64,000 nt of DNA, from positions 60,104 to 124,103 of the forward strand of contig SVPP01000006.1 of NCBI GenBank assembly GCA_015065765.1. The letters run 5' to 3'. The notes beneath the pieces are model-generated. The model was given only the letters and a program-made list of their open reading frames with translations, searched no databases and had not been told where the DNA came from. This stretch comes from Oscillospiraceae bacterium (lineage in GTDB: Bacteria > Bacillota > Clostridia > Oscillospirales > Acutalibacteraceae). A program made the translations under genes and the position numbers. The first letter of the stretch is position 1, and every line of letters begins with the position of its first letter. This document shows positions 27,241 through 37,725 of the stretch, one piece after another.

Positions 27241-27795
27241 ATGGAAATGGATGCATGGAATTTAGGCATTGAACCGGGCGGACTTACAAGTAAAACAGAA
27301 ATAAAGCTTCTTATCTGCTATCTTCTGAAAAGCCTTGATGCTCCCCTTTCAAAGCTTCAGCTCAGCGATATCATTCAGGGCGAAGGCCTTGCGAACTATT
27401 TCGAGCTGATACAAGCTCTTGATGAACTGATAAGAGATGATAACGTACGCATGGACCTTGACGGCACTGATGAAATTCTTACAGTTACTTCCAAGGGGAT
27501 CGAGGCAGTAAGAAGCCTTGAAATGGATTTTCTTCCCCGAAGCGTAAAAGAAAAGGCAGTCAACACTGCAATTCGTCTGCAGACTCTTGCAAGAAGAGAG
27601 AAAGAAAATAAAATTGAAGTTGAAAAGCTTGAAAACGGCTTTAATGTAACCTTCTTTTTCGGCGACGAAAAAAATCAGCTCATGAAGCTTACAATTTACG
27701 TGGCTGATGAAATTCAGGTAGAAACAGTCAGAAAGAATTTTCTTGATGATCCAATAAAACTTTATTCAGAGATTATCACATCTCTGACAGTATAA
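27241..27795 (+). CDS. DUF4364 family protein
   Basis: 184 residues from ATG at 27241; the AAGGAGG site is 11 bases away. The fold has an N-terminal winged-helix-like part (TSKTEIKLLICYLLKSL, KLQLSDIIQ) and a C-terminal beta domain, the pattern of Clostridia-restricted DUF4364 proteins, thought to be transcription regulators. No characterised function is known to me. It is part of the recD2-araB run. Confidence 0.8.
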   Translation: MEMDAWNLGIEPGGLTSKTEIKLLICYLLKSLDAPLSKLQLSDIIQGEGLANYFELIQALDELIRDDNVRMDLDGTDEILTVTSKGIEAVRSLEMDFLPRSVKEKAVNTAIRLQTLARREKENKIEVEKLENGFNVTFFFGDEKNQLMKLTIYVADEIQVETVRKNFLDDPIKLYSEIITSLTV

Positions 27796-27811
27796 AAAGG
27801 AGTTGTAAAAA

Positions 27812-29473
27812 ATGGCAAAATATACTATCGGTCTTGACTACGGTACACTCTCCGGCAGAGCACTTATCGTAAACGCAGAAACAGGTAAAGAGCTTGCAAG
27901 CTCAGTTTATGACTACCCCCATGCCGTAATGGATGAATACCTTCCTTCAGGCAAAAAGCTTGGCAACGACTGGGCACTTCAACATCCTCAGGATTACCTT
28001 GATGTAATTTACAACACAATCCCTGATGTTCTGAAAAAGTCAGGAGTTGCAAAAGAAGATGTTATCGGTATGGGTATTGACTTTACAGCATGTACAATTC
28101 TCCCCGTAACAGAAGACGGCACTCCTCTCTGCTTCCTTGATGAATACAAGGATGAGCCTCATGCTTATGTAAAGCTCTGGAAGCACCATGCAGCTCAGAA
28201 GCACGCAAACAAAATCAACGAAATTGCAGAAGAAAGAGGAGAACAGTGGCTTAAAAACTATGGCGGTAAAATTTCCTCTGAATGGGCACTTCCCAAGCTC
28301 TGGCAGATTCTCGAAGAAAAACCTGAAATTTACGACAGAATGGACAGCTTCGTAGAGGCTGTTGACTGGGTTGTAAGAATGCTCACAGGCAAGGATGTCA
28401 GAAACTCCTGCACAGCCGGCTACAAAGAGATGTGGAACAAAACAACTTCTTTCCCCTCAAAAGATTTCTTCAAGGCGCTTGACCCCAGACTTGAAAATGT
28501 AATTGAAGATAAAATCAACAAAAACCTTCCCATCACTCCCAGCGGAACATACGCTGCAGGTCTTTCAAAAGAAATGGCTGAAAAAATCGGTCTCTGCGAA
28601 GGTACTGCCGTTGCTGCAGGTATTATCGACGCACACGTTTTCGTTCCTGCAGTCGGTATTTCAAAAGCAGGTCAGATGCTCGCTATCATGGGCACATCAA
28701 CATGCCACATGCTTCTCGGTGAAGAAGAAGTACAGGTTGAAGGCATCTGTGGTGTTGTTGCTGACGGTATTATGCCAGGCTTCTATGGCTATGAAGCAGG
28801 TCAGGCTTGTGTGGGCGACCATTTCCAATGGTTTATCGACAACTGTCTTCCCAAGTCATACTATGATGAGGCTGAAAAAGCAGGAATGAATATACATAAA
28901 TTCCTTCGCTCAAAAGCTGAAAAGCAGAGAGCAGGCGAGCACGGACTTATCGCTCTTGACTGGTGGAACGGTAACCGTTCAATCCTTGTTGACGTTGACC
29001 TTACAGGTATGATTCTCGGCATGACACTCCAGACAAAGCCCGAGGATATTTACAGAGCGCTTATTGAAGCTACCGCATTCGGCACAAGAATGATTATCGA
29101 GGACTTCCGTAAATTCGGCGTTGAAGTAAACGAATTTTTCGCAGCAGGCGGTATTTCACAGAAAGACCCCATGACAATGCAGATTTATGCAGACATCATT
29201 AAAATGCCCATTAAAATCGCAGGCAGTGAACAGGGCGGTGCGCTGGGTAGCGCAATCTTCGGTGCAGTTGCTGCAGGCAAAGAAAAAGGCGGTTATGATG
29301 ACGCTTACACAGCATCTGAAATTATGGGTAAGGTCAAAGACACTGTTTACTATCCTAACGAGGAAGAATCAAAGGTTTATGACAAGCTCTTCGAGGAATA
29401 CAAAATCCTTCACGATTACTTCGGCACAGGCGCAAACGATGTAATGAAGAGACTCAAGGAAATCAAGAAATAA
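27812..29473 (+). CDS. araB: Ribulokinase
   Basis: 553 residues, full length for the family. The N-terminal FGGY domain starts [17 protein letters not shown], with GIDFTACT and EAVDWVV; the C-terminal domain has [19 protein letters not shown] and [13 protein letters not shown]. It phosphorylates L-ribulose at the 5 position in L-arabinose catabolism. The other ara genes are absent here. It sits 16 bases after the DUF4364 gene, an unusual place for a catabolic kinase. Codon use is highly optimised. Confidence 0.9.
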   Translation: MAKYTIGLDYGTLSGRALIVNAETGKELASSVYDYPHAVMDEYLPSGKKLGNDWALQHPQDYLDVIYNTIPDVLKKSGVAKEDVIGMGIDFTACTILPVTEDGTPLCFLDEYKDEPHAYVKLWKHHAAQKHANKINEIAEERGEQWLKNYGGKISSEWALPKLWQILEEKPEIYDRMDSFVEAVDWVVRMLTGKDVRNSCTAGYKEMWNKTTSFPSKDFFKALDPRLENVIEDKINKNLPITPSGTYAAGLSKEMAEKIGLCEGTAVAAGIIDAHVFVPAVGISKAGQMLAIMGTSTCHMLLGEEEVQVEGICGVVADGIMPGFYGYEAGQACVGDHFQWFIDNCLPKSYYDEAEKAGMNIHKFLRSKAEKQRAGEHGLIALDWWNGNRSILVDVDLTGMILGMTLQTKPEDIYRALIEATAFGTRMIIEDFRKFGVEVNEFFAAGGISQKDPMTMQIYADIIKMPIKIAGSEQGGALGSAIFGAVAAGKEKGGYDDAYTASEIMGKVKDTVYYPNEEESKVYDKLFEEYKILHDYFGTGANDVMKRLKEIKK

Positions 29474-29486
29474 ATTTAAACGAAAG

Positions 29487-29519
29487 AAACCGACCTATGA
29501 AAATCATAGGTCGGTTTTT
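29487..29519 (+). terminator. Terminator between araB and the convergent lipoprotein gene
   Basis: Fourteen-pair stem AAACCGACCTATGA with its complement and an AAA loop, then TTTTTC. It can also serve the minus-strand gene. Confidence 0.9.
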
Positions 29520-29532
29520 CTATGTATAGTTA

Positions 29533-29946
29533 TCAATATCCGTGGTCTTCGTGTTTCCATTCACCGCCACTGTTTCTTACCAGAATCCAGAGCCAGTTTT
29601 CACAAAAATCCGGGCCAAGGCTTTCATCAGCATCATCGCCTACATCGAAGGATGACACAAAAACAATAACTTCGTCTGCATCAGATCTCTCTTTAAAGCC
29701 CTGATAGTCATCAAGCTCTTCATCGCCCACATATTCCATCTGTGTAAGTGTACAATCTGAAAAATGTTTTTCAAAATATTCTTTTGTTACATCAATTGCC
29801 GCTTCTATTTCTTCGTCGGTATATATTTCCGAGTCAACCTTAGTAATCTTTACATTTTCCGCGTTACCATCTTTCACCTTAGTCGCGCAGGAGGATAAAC
29901 TGAGCAAAAACACTAAAGATGTAAATAAAGAAAGTAATTTTTTCAT
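29533..29946 (-). CDS. Lipoprotein, DUF4829-like
   Basis: 137 residues from ATG at 29946 (GGAGGT site). A signal peptide ends in the lipobox LSLSSC, so the mature protein should be lipid-anchored outside. The rest (EEIEAAIDVTKEYFEKHF, EVIVFVSSFDV, WLWILVRN) matches small NTF2-like DUF4829 proteins by eye. No enzymatic function is known. It follows the LRR gene by 38 bases and may be co-transcribed. Confidence 0.75.
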   Translation of the reverse strand: MKKLLSLFTSLVFLLSLSSCATKVKDGNAENVKITKVDSEIYTDEEIEAAIDVTKEYFEKHFSDCTLTQMEYVGDEELDDYQGFKERSDADEVIVFVSSFDVGDDADESLGPDFCENWLWILVRNSGGEWKHEDHGY

Positions 29947-29984
29947 ATCGTACACCTCCATTCAAGGCACTGAATAATCAGTGA

Positions 29985-32900
29985 TTACTGCTGAGGAATA
30001 AGGTCCTTGATAAAGCCGAAAAGAAGATCTACAAAGAACCATGTAATCCACTGGAGAACTGTGAACTTGACTTCAACTGAACAGATATCTGTCACTGTGT
30101 TTCCTTTTTCATCTGTAACTGTAACTGTTATCTGCGTTGTTCCTCTGTTTTTACCTGTTACAACACCGTCTTCATCAACTGTAGCAATTGATTCATCTGC
30201 AACCTCATAAGTAACTGTGTAATTCACATTACCGAGCTTTTCGATAGTAGGATTAAGCGGTACAGCATCATCCCTGTTGATTGTAAGGTTGTGGATTGTG
30301 ACTGAAACAAGCTTGCTGAGTTTTTCTGTATAATCTGCTTTGTAGCTGTCACCGCAGTTTGCACATGTGTATGTTGTAAAGCCCTCAGTTGTGTAAGTAG
30401 GCTCTGTGATTATGCCTTCATATGCATGGCCGATAGCGGGAATTTCTTCCTTTTCTTCATTTCCGCAGACTGTACATGCGTGTGTTCTTTCGCCTGCTTT
30501 TTCACATTCAGCCTCTGTAATTACTGTCCAGTCGCCGTATGAGTGACCGAGAGCTTCAGTCTGAGCACCTACGTAGCTGTCACCGCAATCAGAGCATGTA
30601 AATGTTGTGAAACCACCGTCAGTACATGTGGGAAGTGTTATTGCAGGAGCATATGAATGTCCCTTTGCAGGCACTGTGCCCATTTCGATGTGACCCTCTT
30701 CATCCTTATCGCATACTGTACACTCTCTGTACTTGATGCCTTCTTCTGTGCATGTTTCATCCACGTCAATTACCCAGAGACCGTATTTATGACCGAGAGC
30801 AGGAGTAACGTCTGTATCGTAGAAGTCACCACAGATTGAGCATGTGTGTCTTGTAGCACCGTCAACTGCACATGTAGCTTCGACTTTTTCTTCAATGCTG
30901 TAATCGTGACCGTCATTTTCTACGGGGAACACAAATTTAACTACATATGTTTCACCGTCAAATGTAAGCTCCGTTTCTGTCTTGTTGCCCGCTTTGTGCC
31001 AGTCTGTGAAGGTGAGAACATATTTGCCTTCAGCTTCTGCAATTGATGTACCGTCGATTTTAAGAGTAATTTCTTTATCGCTTAATGTTTTTTTACCAAG
31101 CTCAATTGCAGATGCATCTTTATCTGCAGTAATAATAATTACAACCTCTTCTGATGAAGCTGTAGCTCCGATAAGTGCAAGGTCGGAAGCCAGCTCTGCA
31201 GCAAGTTCAACATCACTTGTATCAGCGTATGTAACCACTGCGTTTGTGAGAGCTGAATTGTTTTCACCGATTGCGATTTTGCCCCACTCTGTCTTTGTAC
31301 CGTCGAAGTAAACATTTTTAAGAGCAGTACATCCTTCAAAAGCAGATGCACCGATTGTAAGAACACTGTCGGGAATCTTTACGCTTTCCATTTTGTCTGA
31401 GCCTGAGAAAGCACCGTTTGCAAGAGCTGTAACACCAACGGGAATTTCAGCCTTTGCACCAAGCTTGTTTGCAGGGCAATAGATAAGTGTAAGCTTGGTT
31501 TTGTTGTAAAGGACACCGCTTTCTGTCATATAGTCTGCATTATCTGCAGAAACTTCAACATCAATCTCTGTGCCTGCAAAAGCCATGTCACCGATAGTCT
31601 TTACATCCTTGCCGATAACAACCTTTTCAATTCCTGTTTTGCCTGCAAAAGCCTTTTCACCGATACCTGTTACTTTGTAACCGCTGATTGTTGCGGGAAT
31701 TTCCACTGTACCTGAAAGTGAATCGTGACAGCCGAGAATTGTAGCCTCATCACCAACGATTGAAATATTGAACTCTCGCTCGCCACATCCTGAGCATACG
31801 TTATTTACAAACTTATGACCAAGAGGAGCAAAGTCTTCTCTTGCTTCTTCGCCACAAGCACATTTGCTTACTTTGTAGCCTGCTTCTGTGCAAGTAGGTG
31901 CAACATCTTCTGTCACAACAAAAGCGTGCTCGTGAGGAATCACTTTATATGTAAACTCAGCCTTTGTAAAAGGTTCGTTTCCGATACCGATTACAACATT
32001 TTTCCATTCTTCCTCTGTAAGGTCTACAGTAACCTTTTTAAGACCTGCACACTCTGAGAATGCTGAATCACCGATTGCTGAAATCTCTTTGGGAAGATTA
32101 ACCGAAGTAAGCTCACCCTTTGATGCAAAAGCAAAATCAGCAATTACTTTTGTGCCTTCCTTTACTGTGTAATCGCCCTTTACAGAACTTTGTGCTTCAA
32201 TAAGATATGCACCGATGTAGAGCACACCGTTTTCCCAGTTTGAAGAAGTGTTGTAGTATCCTGTTTTATAGAAAGCACATGTACCGATATCTTTTACATC
32301 TGCAAGAATTGCAATCGATGTGATTTCTGTTTTGTTTTCAAAAGCACTGTCTGCAATTGCATTTACTTTATATCCTTCAATTGTTTCAGGAATAATAACT
32401 GAACCGCCGATGCCGTTATAGCCTGTGATCTTTGCATTTGTACCGTCTGTTACAACAACAAATTCCTTGACTGAACAGTTTGAGCACACGTTATCCTTGA
32501 AAGCATGTCCCTTTGCAGGAATTGACTCTGTATATGAATGTCCGCACTCACATTTGTATGTAAGAACACCTTTTTCCGTACACGTAGGTGCAGTTGTAAT
32601 TGATGATGTGTATGAGTGGCCGTGCTCTTCTCCGCCTGCATATGTAATCTTTGCTCCGAGAATAGCATTGTTGTTTGTGCCGATTTCAATTGCTTTCCAC
32701 TCAGTTTCACTACCCTCATAGTAAACCTCAGCAATATTTATGCAACCATAGAAAGCTGATGCACCAATTGTTTTTACATCCTTGGAAATTGTAACAGCTT
32801 TAAGATTTTTTGCATTTGAGAAACTAAGCACTCTGACATTCTGAATGCCTGCTCCGATTTTGAATGTCTCGCTTGCATTTCCTGCAGGATATTTGATAAG

Positions 32901-33683
32901 CTCTGTTTTAGCCTTGTTGTAAAGAACACCCTCTGAGCTGCTGTAAACAGTATTGTCAGAAGATACGTGAATTGAGGAAAGCTTATCGCAGCCTTCAAAA
33001 GCATCGTTTCCGATTACTGTTACGCCCTTGCCGATTGAAACACTTTCAAGGCTTCTGCTGCCTAAAAATGCGTTTGCACCGATATTTGTAACTGAATCAG
33101 AAATGACAATTGTTTTTACATTTGCACTGCCTGCAAATGTCCCGTCAGCAATTGTCTTTACATCCTCAGCTACGGTATATGCAGCTGCCGTATTTGCTGC
33201 AGGGAAAACAAGAAGCTCTGTTTTTTCCTTGTTGTAGAGAACATCGTTTTCATCGCTTGTGAAAACAGCGTTATCCTTGTTGACTGTAATTTTCTCAAGG
33301 GCTGTACAGTTTGAGAAAACGTTATTACCAAGTTTTTCAACACCCTTGCCGATTCCGACTGTCTTAAGAGACGTACAATCCGCAAAGGCATAGTGTCCGA
33401 TTTCCTTTACACCGGCAGGTACATAAACGCCTGTAATGTCGGCACATTCTGCAAAGGAATAAAGTCCGATTGCTGTAACGACACATGAGCCAAGAGTATC
33501 GGGAATTATTATGTCACCCGTCGCCTTGGCATCGCAGCCGATAATTGTTGCCTCACCGTTTTTAGTGCTGTACATAAGAACACCCTCTGTTGCGGCATTT
33601 GCCGTAAACATTCCGAGAGGCACTATGCTGAGCACCATAAGAAGTGAAAGCAGAACCGATAAAGCTTTCCTTGTTCTTTTCAT
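29985..33683 (-). CDS. Secreted BspA-like leucine-rich repeat protein with Cys-x-x-Cys modules and Ig-like end
   Basis: 1232 residues. A signal peptide (about 1-31, ending FTANAA) is followed by several blocks of LRR_5 repeats (units such as IGANAFLGSRSLESVSIGKG) interleaved with Gly-His-bounded modules carrying CxxC pairs (for example PTCTEKGVLTYKCECGHSY). A BIG2-like Ig domain lies near 1130-1205 (EVADESIATVDEDG), and the tail is hydrophobic (LQWITWFFVDLLFGFIKDL). Such proteins are surface adhesins. The LRR fragment 'bounded by cysteines' layout repeats three times. It has its own promoter and a GAGGAGG site. Confidence 0.88.
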   Translation of the reverse strand: MKRTRKALSVLLSLLMVLSIVPLGMFTANAATEGVLMYSTKNGEATIIGCDAKATGDIIIPDTLGSCVVTAIGLYSFAECADITGVYVPAGVKEIGHYAFADCTSLKTVGIGKGVEKLGNNVFSNCTALEKITVNKDNAVFTSDENDVLYNKEKTELLVFPAANTAAAYTVAEDVKTIADGTFAGSANVKTIVISDSVTNIGANAFLGSRSLESVSIGKGVTVIGNDAFEGCDKLSSIHVSSDNTVYSSSEGVLYNKAKTELIKYPAGNASETFKIGAGIQNVRVLSFSNAKNLKAVTISKDVKTIGASAFYGCINIAEVYYEGSETEWKAIEIGTNNNAILGAKITYAGGEEHGHSYTSSITTAPTCTEKGVLTYKCECGHSYTESIPAKGHAFKDNVCSNCSVKEFVVVTDGTNAKITGYNGIGGSVIIPETIEGYKVNAIADSAFENKTEITSIAILADVKDIGTCAFYKTGYYNTSSNWENGVLYIGAYLIEAQSSVKGDYTVKEGTKVIADFAFASKGELTSVNLPKEISAIGDSAFSECAGLKKVTVDLTEEEWKNVVIGIGNEPFTKAEFTYKVIPHEHAFVVTEDVAPTCTEAGYKVSKCACGEEAREDFAPLGHKFVNNVCSGCGEREFNISIVGDEATILGCHDSLSGTVEIPATISGYKVTGIGEKAFAGKTGIEKVVIGKDVKTIGDMAFAGTEIDVEVSADNADYMTESGVLYNKTKLTLIYCPANKLGAKAEIPVGVTALANGAFSGSDKMESVKIPDSVLTIGASAFEGCTALKNVYFDGTKTEWGKIAIGENNSALTNAVVTYADTSDVELAAELASDLALIGATASSEEVVIIITADKDASAIELGKKTLSDKEITLKIDGTSIAEAEGKYVLTFTDWHKAGNKTETELTFDGETYVVKFVFPVENDGHDYSIEEKVEATCAVDGATRHTCSICGDFYDTDVTPALGHKYGLWVIDVDETCTEEGIKYRECTVCDKDEEGHIEMGTVPAKGHSYAPAITLPTCTDGGFTTFTCSDCGDSYVGAQTEALGHSYGDWTVITEAECEKAGERTHACTVCGNEEKEEIPAIGHAYEGIITEPTYTTEGFTTYTCANCGDSYKADYTEKLSKLVSVTIHNLTINRDDAVPLNPTIEKLGNVNYTVTYEVADESIATVDEDGVVTGKNRGTTQITVTVTDEKGNTVTDICSVEVKFTVLQWITWFFVDLLFGFIKDLIPQQ

Positions 33684-33723
33684 TCTGAATCCTCCTCACT
33701 GAGAGTTATATTTATACAGTTAC

Positions 33724-33752
33724 AGTATATCATTTTATCTTTTCTCATGCAA
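33724..33752 (-). promoter_or_regulatory. Promoter of the LRR gene
   Basis: Minus strand TTGCAT and TATACT, 17 bases apart, about 40 bases before the start codon. Confidence 0.6.
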
Positions 33753-33818
33753 TAATAAAATGCGTTTAAAAGATTAAAATTTAATTAAAATTTATGGGAA
33801 AATAATTTCGTGTTTTAA

Positions 33819-33847
33819 TTGACTAAAGTTTACAATTATGCTATTCT
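33819..33847 (+). promoter_or_regulatory. Promoter of the GH38 gene
   Basis: TTGACT and TATTCT with a 17-base spacer; transcription would begin after an in-frame ATG at 33838, supporting the start at 33877. Confidence 0.65.
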
Positions 33848-33876
33848 TTACTCAACAAGAGCAAAGGAGATTATTT

Positions 33877-36800
33877 ATGTATAACGAACCTTTAAAGAGC
33901 AAAGCCTATGATAAACTTAAAGAAGCTACACTCATTTATGCCGAAAGAATGTATGTCAAAATCGGCGAACTTCAGAATGTTTACGGTCTTGTGACAAAAG
34001 AGCATTTCAGAAAAGTTCCTGAAGGTGACTGGACACCCATCGACAAAAATTATGTATGGGGCAGCGAGGAATGGGAAAACCTCTGGGTGAAAGGCACCTT
34101 TGCCTACGACGAAAAATATGACGGACAGAATATCTATGCTGTTTCTCACGCAGGCGGTATTGAACAGCTCTTTTTTGTTGACGGCAAGCCCAAGGGCCTT
34201 TTCAACATAAAAGGCTCTACTTTCACTGGTCCCGGACATTGTGTAAGAAGAATCGGCAAAAACGAAAACGGTAAAAACTGGGACCTTGCATTCGAATGCT
34301 ACACAGGTCACTTCTGTGCAGGTACTTCTGTTTATGAAAACTACGAATACCCCGATATGGAGCCATGGAGCTACAGACAAACCTACAAGGGCGTTGACAT
34401 CTGCATAAGAGATGAAATTATCCACGAGTTTGTTTTTGATATGACTCAGCTTTCACAGGCAATTGAAGTTGCACCTGAAACAAACTTCCTCAAATACCGT
34501 GCAATGAAAACTCTCGATAAAGTTCTCAATGTACTTATCCTCGACCCCAAAAGCACTCCTTATGAAATCTGGCACAAATCAGTTGAAGATGCACTGGCAA
34601 TCACAAGAGAAATGTTCAAAGGCCAAGGCAACAGTGTTTTCGGAAGACTCTGCCTTACAGGACATTCACATATGGACACAGCATGGCTCTGGCCGGCTTC
34701 AGAAACTATGAGAAAATGTGCAAGAACATATTCAAATGCACTTGCACTTATGGAAGAATATCCTGAATACCGCTTCATTCAGTCGTCTGCTTTGCATTGT
34801 GAGTGGATGAAGGACTATTATCCCTCAATTTTTGAGGATATGAAAAAACGCGTAGCCGAAGGCAGATACGAGCCTAATGGTGGCGTTTACGTTGAATGCG
34901 ACTGCAACATCACTTCAGGTGAACTTATGGTAAGACAGTTCCTTAAAGGTCAGCAGTTTACACGAGAACATTTTGGTTACACATCTGACAGCTTCTGGCT
35001 TCCCGATACATTCGGCTACAACGGAAACATCCCCCAGATTATGCGCGGTTGCGGATGCAAATATTTCTACACAACAAAAATGGCATGGAATGAGCTTAAC
35101 AGCTTCCCCTTCCTCAGTTTCACGTGGAAAGGTATCGACGGCAGCTCCGTACTGACTCACTTCAACAGAATCCATCGTGCTCCCGATGTTGACGCAGGTG
35201 TTAACCTTATCAAGGAAATGCCACTCAAGGAAACAAGCGACCTGAGACTCCACGCATTCGGCGTTGGTGACGGCGGTGGCGGTCCCTCATATTCAATGCT
35301 TGAAGCTGCACGCAGAATCAAGAAACTTGACGGCATGCCTGAGGTTCAGGAATGTTCAGCAAGTCAGTTTATGCATAAGCTTGAAGAAATCCAGGACGAT
35401 CTCCCCGTTTACGACGGCGAACTTTACCTCGAGCTTCACCGCGGTACTCTCACTCAGATGCACGACATTAAGAGAAAGAACCGTAAAACTGAATTTGCAC
35501 TGCGTGATATGGAATATTTCAATGTCCTTTCAAAGAAAGGCATGCATGAAATGGCTGACAAATGGATTAAGATTCTCCTTAAAAATCAGTTCCATGATAT
35601 TCTCCCCGGCACATCAATCACCCCTGTTTATGACCTTTTCAACAAGGAAATGGACGAGCTCCTTACAAACTACAAGGATGCGGCTCTGAATTACGCCAAG
35701 GAAGTCACTGACAAAAAAGAAAATGCAGTTACGCTTTACAATACCCTTTCATTTGAAAGAAACGATGTACAGACAATTGAAGCTGACGGCTATGCAAAAG
35801 GTCTTCCTTCACAGAGATATACTGACATTTGCGGTAAAGAAGTTCTTGCAATCGGCGGAGCAACAATTCCCGCTTTCGGTGCAACAGTTGTCGAGCTTAC
35901 AGACGCACCGGCAGAAAAAGTATCTGCATTCAGCTTTGACGGCAAAGTGCTTGAAACACCTTACGCTACTATCACTTTAGGCGATGACGGATTTATATCC
36001 TCGTTTATCGACAAAGCGTCAGGCAGAGAACTCCGCAAAGAAAACGGTGCTCCCCTCAATGCACTTCTCACAGCAGAAGATGCTCCTGCTTACTGGGATA
36101 ACTGGGATATTGAATACGATGCCCTTGATAAACTCCGTCCCATTACAGGCTTTGAAGGCAGAGAAGTTGTTACCGACGGTGCAGTTGAATTTATTATCCG
36201 CAGTACATATTCATTCGGTTACAAGAGTAAAATCACTCAGGATATGATTGTTTATGCAGATAACCCGAGAGTTGATTTCCGGACAATTGTTGACTGGAAC
36301 GAAGTTCATTGTCTCCTTAAGGCAGGTTTTGACGTTGACATCAAGGCTGACACAGTGAAGAACGAAATCCAGTTCGGTCATGTTCAGAGACCCACAACAC
36401 GCAACAACTCAATCGACGTTGCTAAATTTGAAGTATGCAACTACAAATGGACTGATATTTCAGAAACACGTTTCGGCGTTGCAATTCTCAACGATTGTAA
36501 GTACGGCATTTCTGCCGAAAACGGCAACCTCAGACTTTCACTTCACAGAGGCGGTAACCGTCCCGAAACATTGGGCGATGCCGGTGTGCACGAAATGACA
36601 TATTCATTCCTGCCACACTCAGGCTCTTTCTGTGCATCAAGTGTCGTTATCCCCTCTTATGAGCTGAATGTTCCTGCTTTCGTAGTTGAAGGCGAAGCTA
36701 AGGATGAAAAATCATTCCTTACAATCAACGAAAGCAACATCATCTGCGAGGCAATCAAGCCTGCTGAAAACATAGAAAATGCCTACGTTGTACGTCTTTA

Positions 36801-36972
36801 CGAATGTGAAGGTACAAGAACAAGAGCAAACGTTTCTCTTTCAAGACCAGGCAAGGAAATTATTTCCTGCAACATGATTGAGGATGAAGGCGAAAACCTC
36901 ACCGCAGAAAACGGTACACTTACATTTACATTCAAGCCCTTTGAGGTTAAAACATTTATTGTTAAGGAATAA
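33877..36972 (+). CDS. GH38 alpha-mannosidase
   Basis: 1031 residues from ATG at 33877 (AAAGGAG site), no signal peptide. The catalytic domain has the zinc motif GHSHMDTAWLW (about residue 265), the WLPDTFGYNG segment with the nucleophile aspartate, and HDILPGTSI at the domain end. The C-terminal beta domains have EIQFGHVQRPT. This length and order match cytosolic class II alpha-mannosidases, which trim alpha-mannose from N-glycan-derived or other mannosides. It is convergent with the operon carrying GH130, another mannoside enzyme. Confidence 0.92.
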   Translation: MYNEPLKSKAYDKLKEATLIYAERMYVKIGELQNVYGLVTKEHFRKVPEGDWTPIDKNYVWGSEEWENLWVKGTFAYDEKYDGQNIYAVSHAGGIEQLFFVDGKPKGLFNIKGSTFTGPGHCVRRIGKNENGKNWDLAFECYTGHFCAGTSVYENYEYPDMEPWSYRQTYKGVDICIRDEIIHEFVFDMTQLSQAIEVAPETNFLKYRAMKTLDKVLNVLILDPKSTPYEIWHKSVEDALAITREMFKGQGNSVFGRLCLTGHSHMDTAWLWPASETMRKCARTYSNALALMEEYPEYRFIQSSALHCEWMKDYYPSIFEDMKKRVAEGRYEPNGGVYVECDCNITSGELMVRQFLKGQQFTREHFGYTSDSFWLPDTFGYNGNIPQIMRGCGCKYFYTTKMAWNELNSFPFLSFTWKGIDGSSVLTHFNRIHRAPDVDAGVNLIKEMPLKETSDLRLHAFGVGDGGGGPSYSMLEAARRIKKLDGMPEVQECSASQFMHKLEEIQDDLPVYDGELYLELHRGTLTQMHDIKRKNRKTEFALRDMEYFNVLSKKGMHEMADKWIKILLKNQFHDILPGTSITPVYDLFNKEMDELLTNYKDAALNYAKEVTDKKENAVTLYNTLSFERNDVQTIEADGYAKGLPSQRYTDICGKEVLAIGGATIPAFGATVVELTDAPAEKVSAFSFDGKVLETPYATITLGDDGFISSFIDKASGRELRKENGAPLNALLTAEDAPAYWDNWDIEYDALDKLRPITGFEGREVVTDGAVEFIIRSTYSFGYKSKITQDMIVYADNPRVDFRTIVDWNEVHCLLKAGFDVDIKADTVKNEIQFGHVQRPTTRNNSIDVAKFEVCNYKWTDISETRFGVAILNDCKYGISAENGNLRLSLHRGGNRPETLGDAGVHEMTYSFLPHSGSFCASSVVIPSYELNVPAFVVEGEAKDEKSFLTINESNIICEAIKPAENIENAYVVRLYECEGTRTRANVSLSRPGKEIISCNMIEDEGENLTAENGTLTFTFKPFEVKTFIVKE

Positions 36973-36989
36973 TAACTCATAAAACAAGG

Positions 36990-37022
36990 AATCCATCAGA
37001 AAGCAAAACTTTCTGATGGATT
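36990..37022 (+). terminator. Bidirectional terminator between GH38 and HAD genes
   Basis: Fourteen-pair stem AATCCATCAGAAAG with its complement and a 5-base loop, then TTGTTTTAT. Confidence 0.9.
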
Positions 37023-37027
37023 TTGTT

Positions 37028-37705
37028 TTATAAAAATTTTTTGATTTGTATTAATTCATCAACGATAAAATCTGCACAATCACATTTAGCATCGGCCTCT
37101 TTGTTAAAATTAAACCAGCAGGTTTTAAAGCCAAAGGCGTTTGCTCCGTCGATGTCAGCAGTTATCGAATCGCCGATTACCATTATTTCATCTTTTTCAA
37201 ACTGAGGTAATTCTCTTTTACAGGCTTCAAAAAATCCGGATGATGGCTTGGCAAACCCGATTTCTTCCGAGGTGAAAATCTTTCTGATAAAAGGTAGCAT
37301 TTCTGCTTTTCTTAATCTCTTTTCCTGCTGAGCAAATTCGGAATTACTGGCGGTGCACACATAATATTTTTCGCTTAAATATTCAAGAATTTCTTCCGCA
37401 CCATCTACAGGAATTGCACTCTTCTTTATATAATCTCTGAAAAGCTCTTCAAAGGCTTCGCCATCTGCACTTATCCCCATGACCTCAAAAATCATGTTCC
37501 ATCTGATTTTGAAAAGTCCCTGACGATTAAGTTCACCTTTTTCAATTTTCTCCCACAGAGAATCATTGATTTCTGTGAAAATCTCAAAATAGTCTTTCGG
37601 AAAAACTATGTTCCAATCCTTCGCTGCAAGACACATAGCTTCTCTTGCGCATTTATGGAAATCAAGAAGCGTGTTATCAATGTCAATCAAAATACATTTA
37701 ATCAT
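37028..37705 (-). CDS. HAD-family hydrolase, YjjG-like
   Basis: 225 residues. HAD motifs: I, IDIDNTLLDF; II, TASNSEF; III and IV, the K in GFAKPSSGFF and VIGDSITADIDGA. The alpha-helical cap after motif I is that of YjjG/noncanonical nucleotidases or haloacid dehalogenase-like phosphatases. It is likely a cytosolic phosphatase with broad substrates. It is the last gene of the operon running from 42377. Confidence 0.85.
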   Translation of the reverse strand: MIKCILIDIDNTLLDFHKCAREAMCLAAKDWNIVFPKDYFEIFTEINDSLWEKIEKGELNRQGLFKIRWNMIFEVMGISADGEAFEELFRDYIKKSAIPVDGAEEILEYLSEKYYVCTASNSEFAQQEKRLRKAEMLPFIRKIFTSEEIGFAKPSSGFFEACKRELPQFEKDEIMVIGDSITADIDGANAFGFKTCWFNFNKEADAKCDCADFIVDELIQIKKFL

Positions 37706-37725
37706 ATAATCACCAATGTTAATAT

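Noticed and set aside
29985..33683. Zinc-finger or ubiquitin-type regulator because of CxxC pairs
   Set aside because: The pairs lie in extracellular stalk modules of a protein with signal peptide, LRR_5 repeats and Ig domain, so a surface role is more likely.
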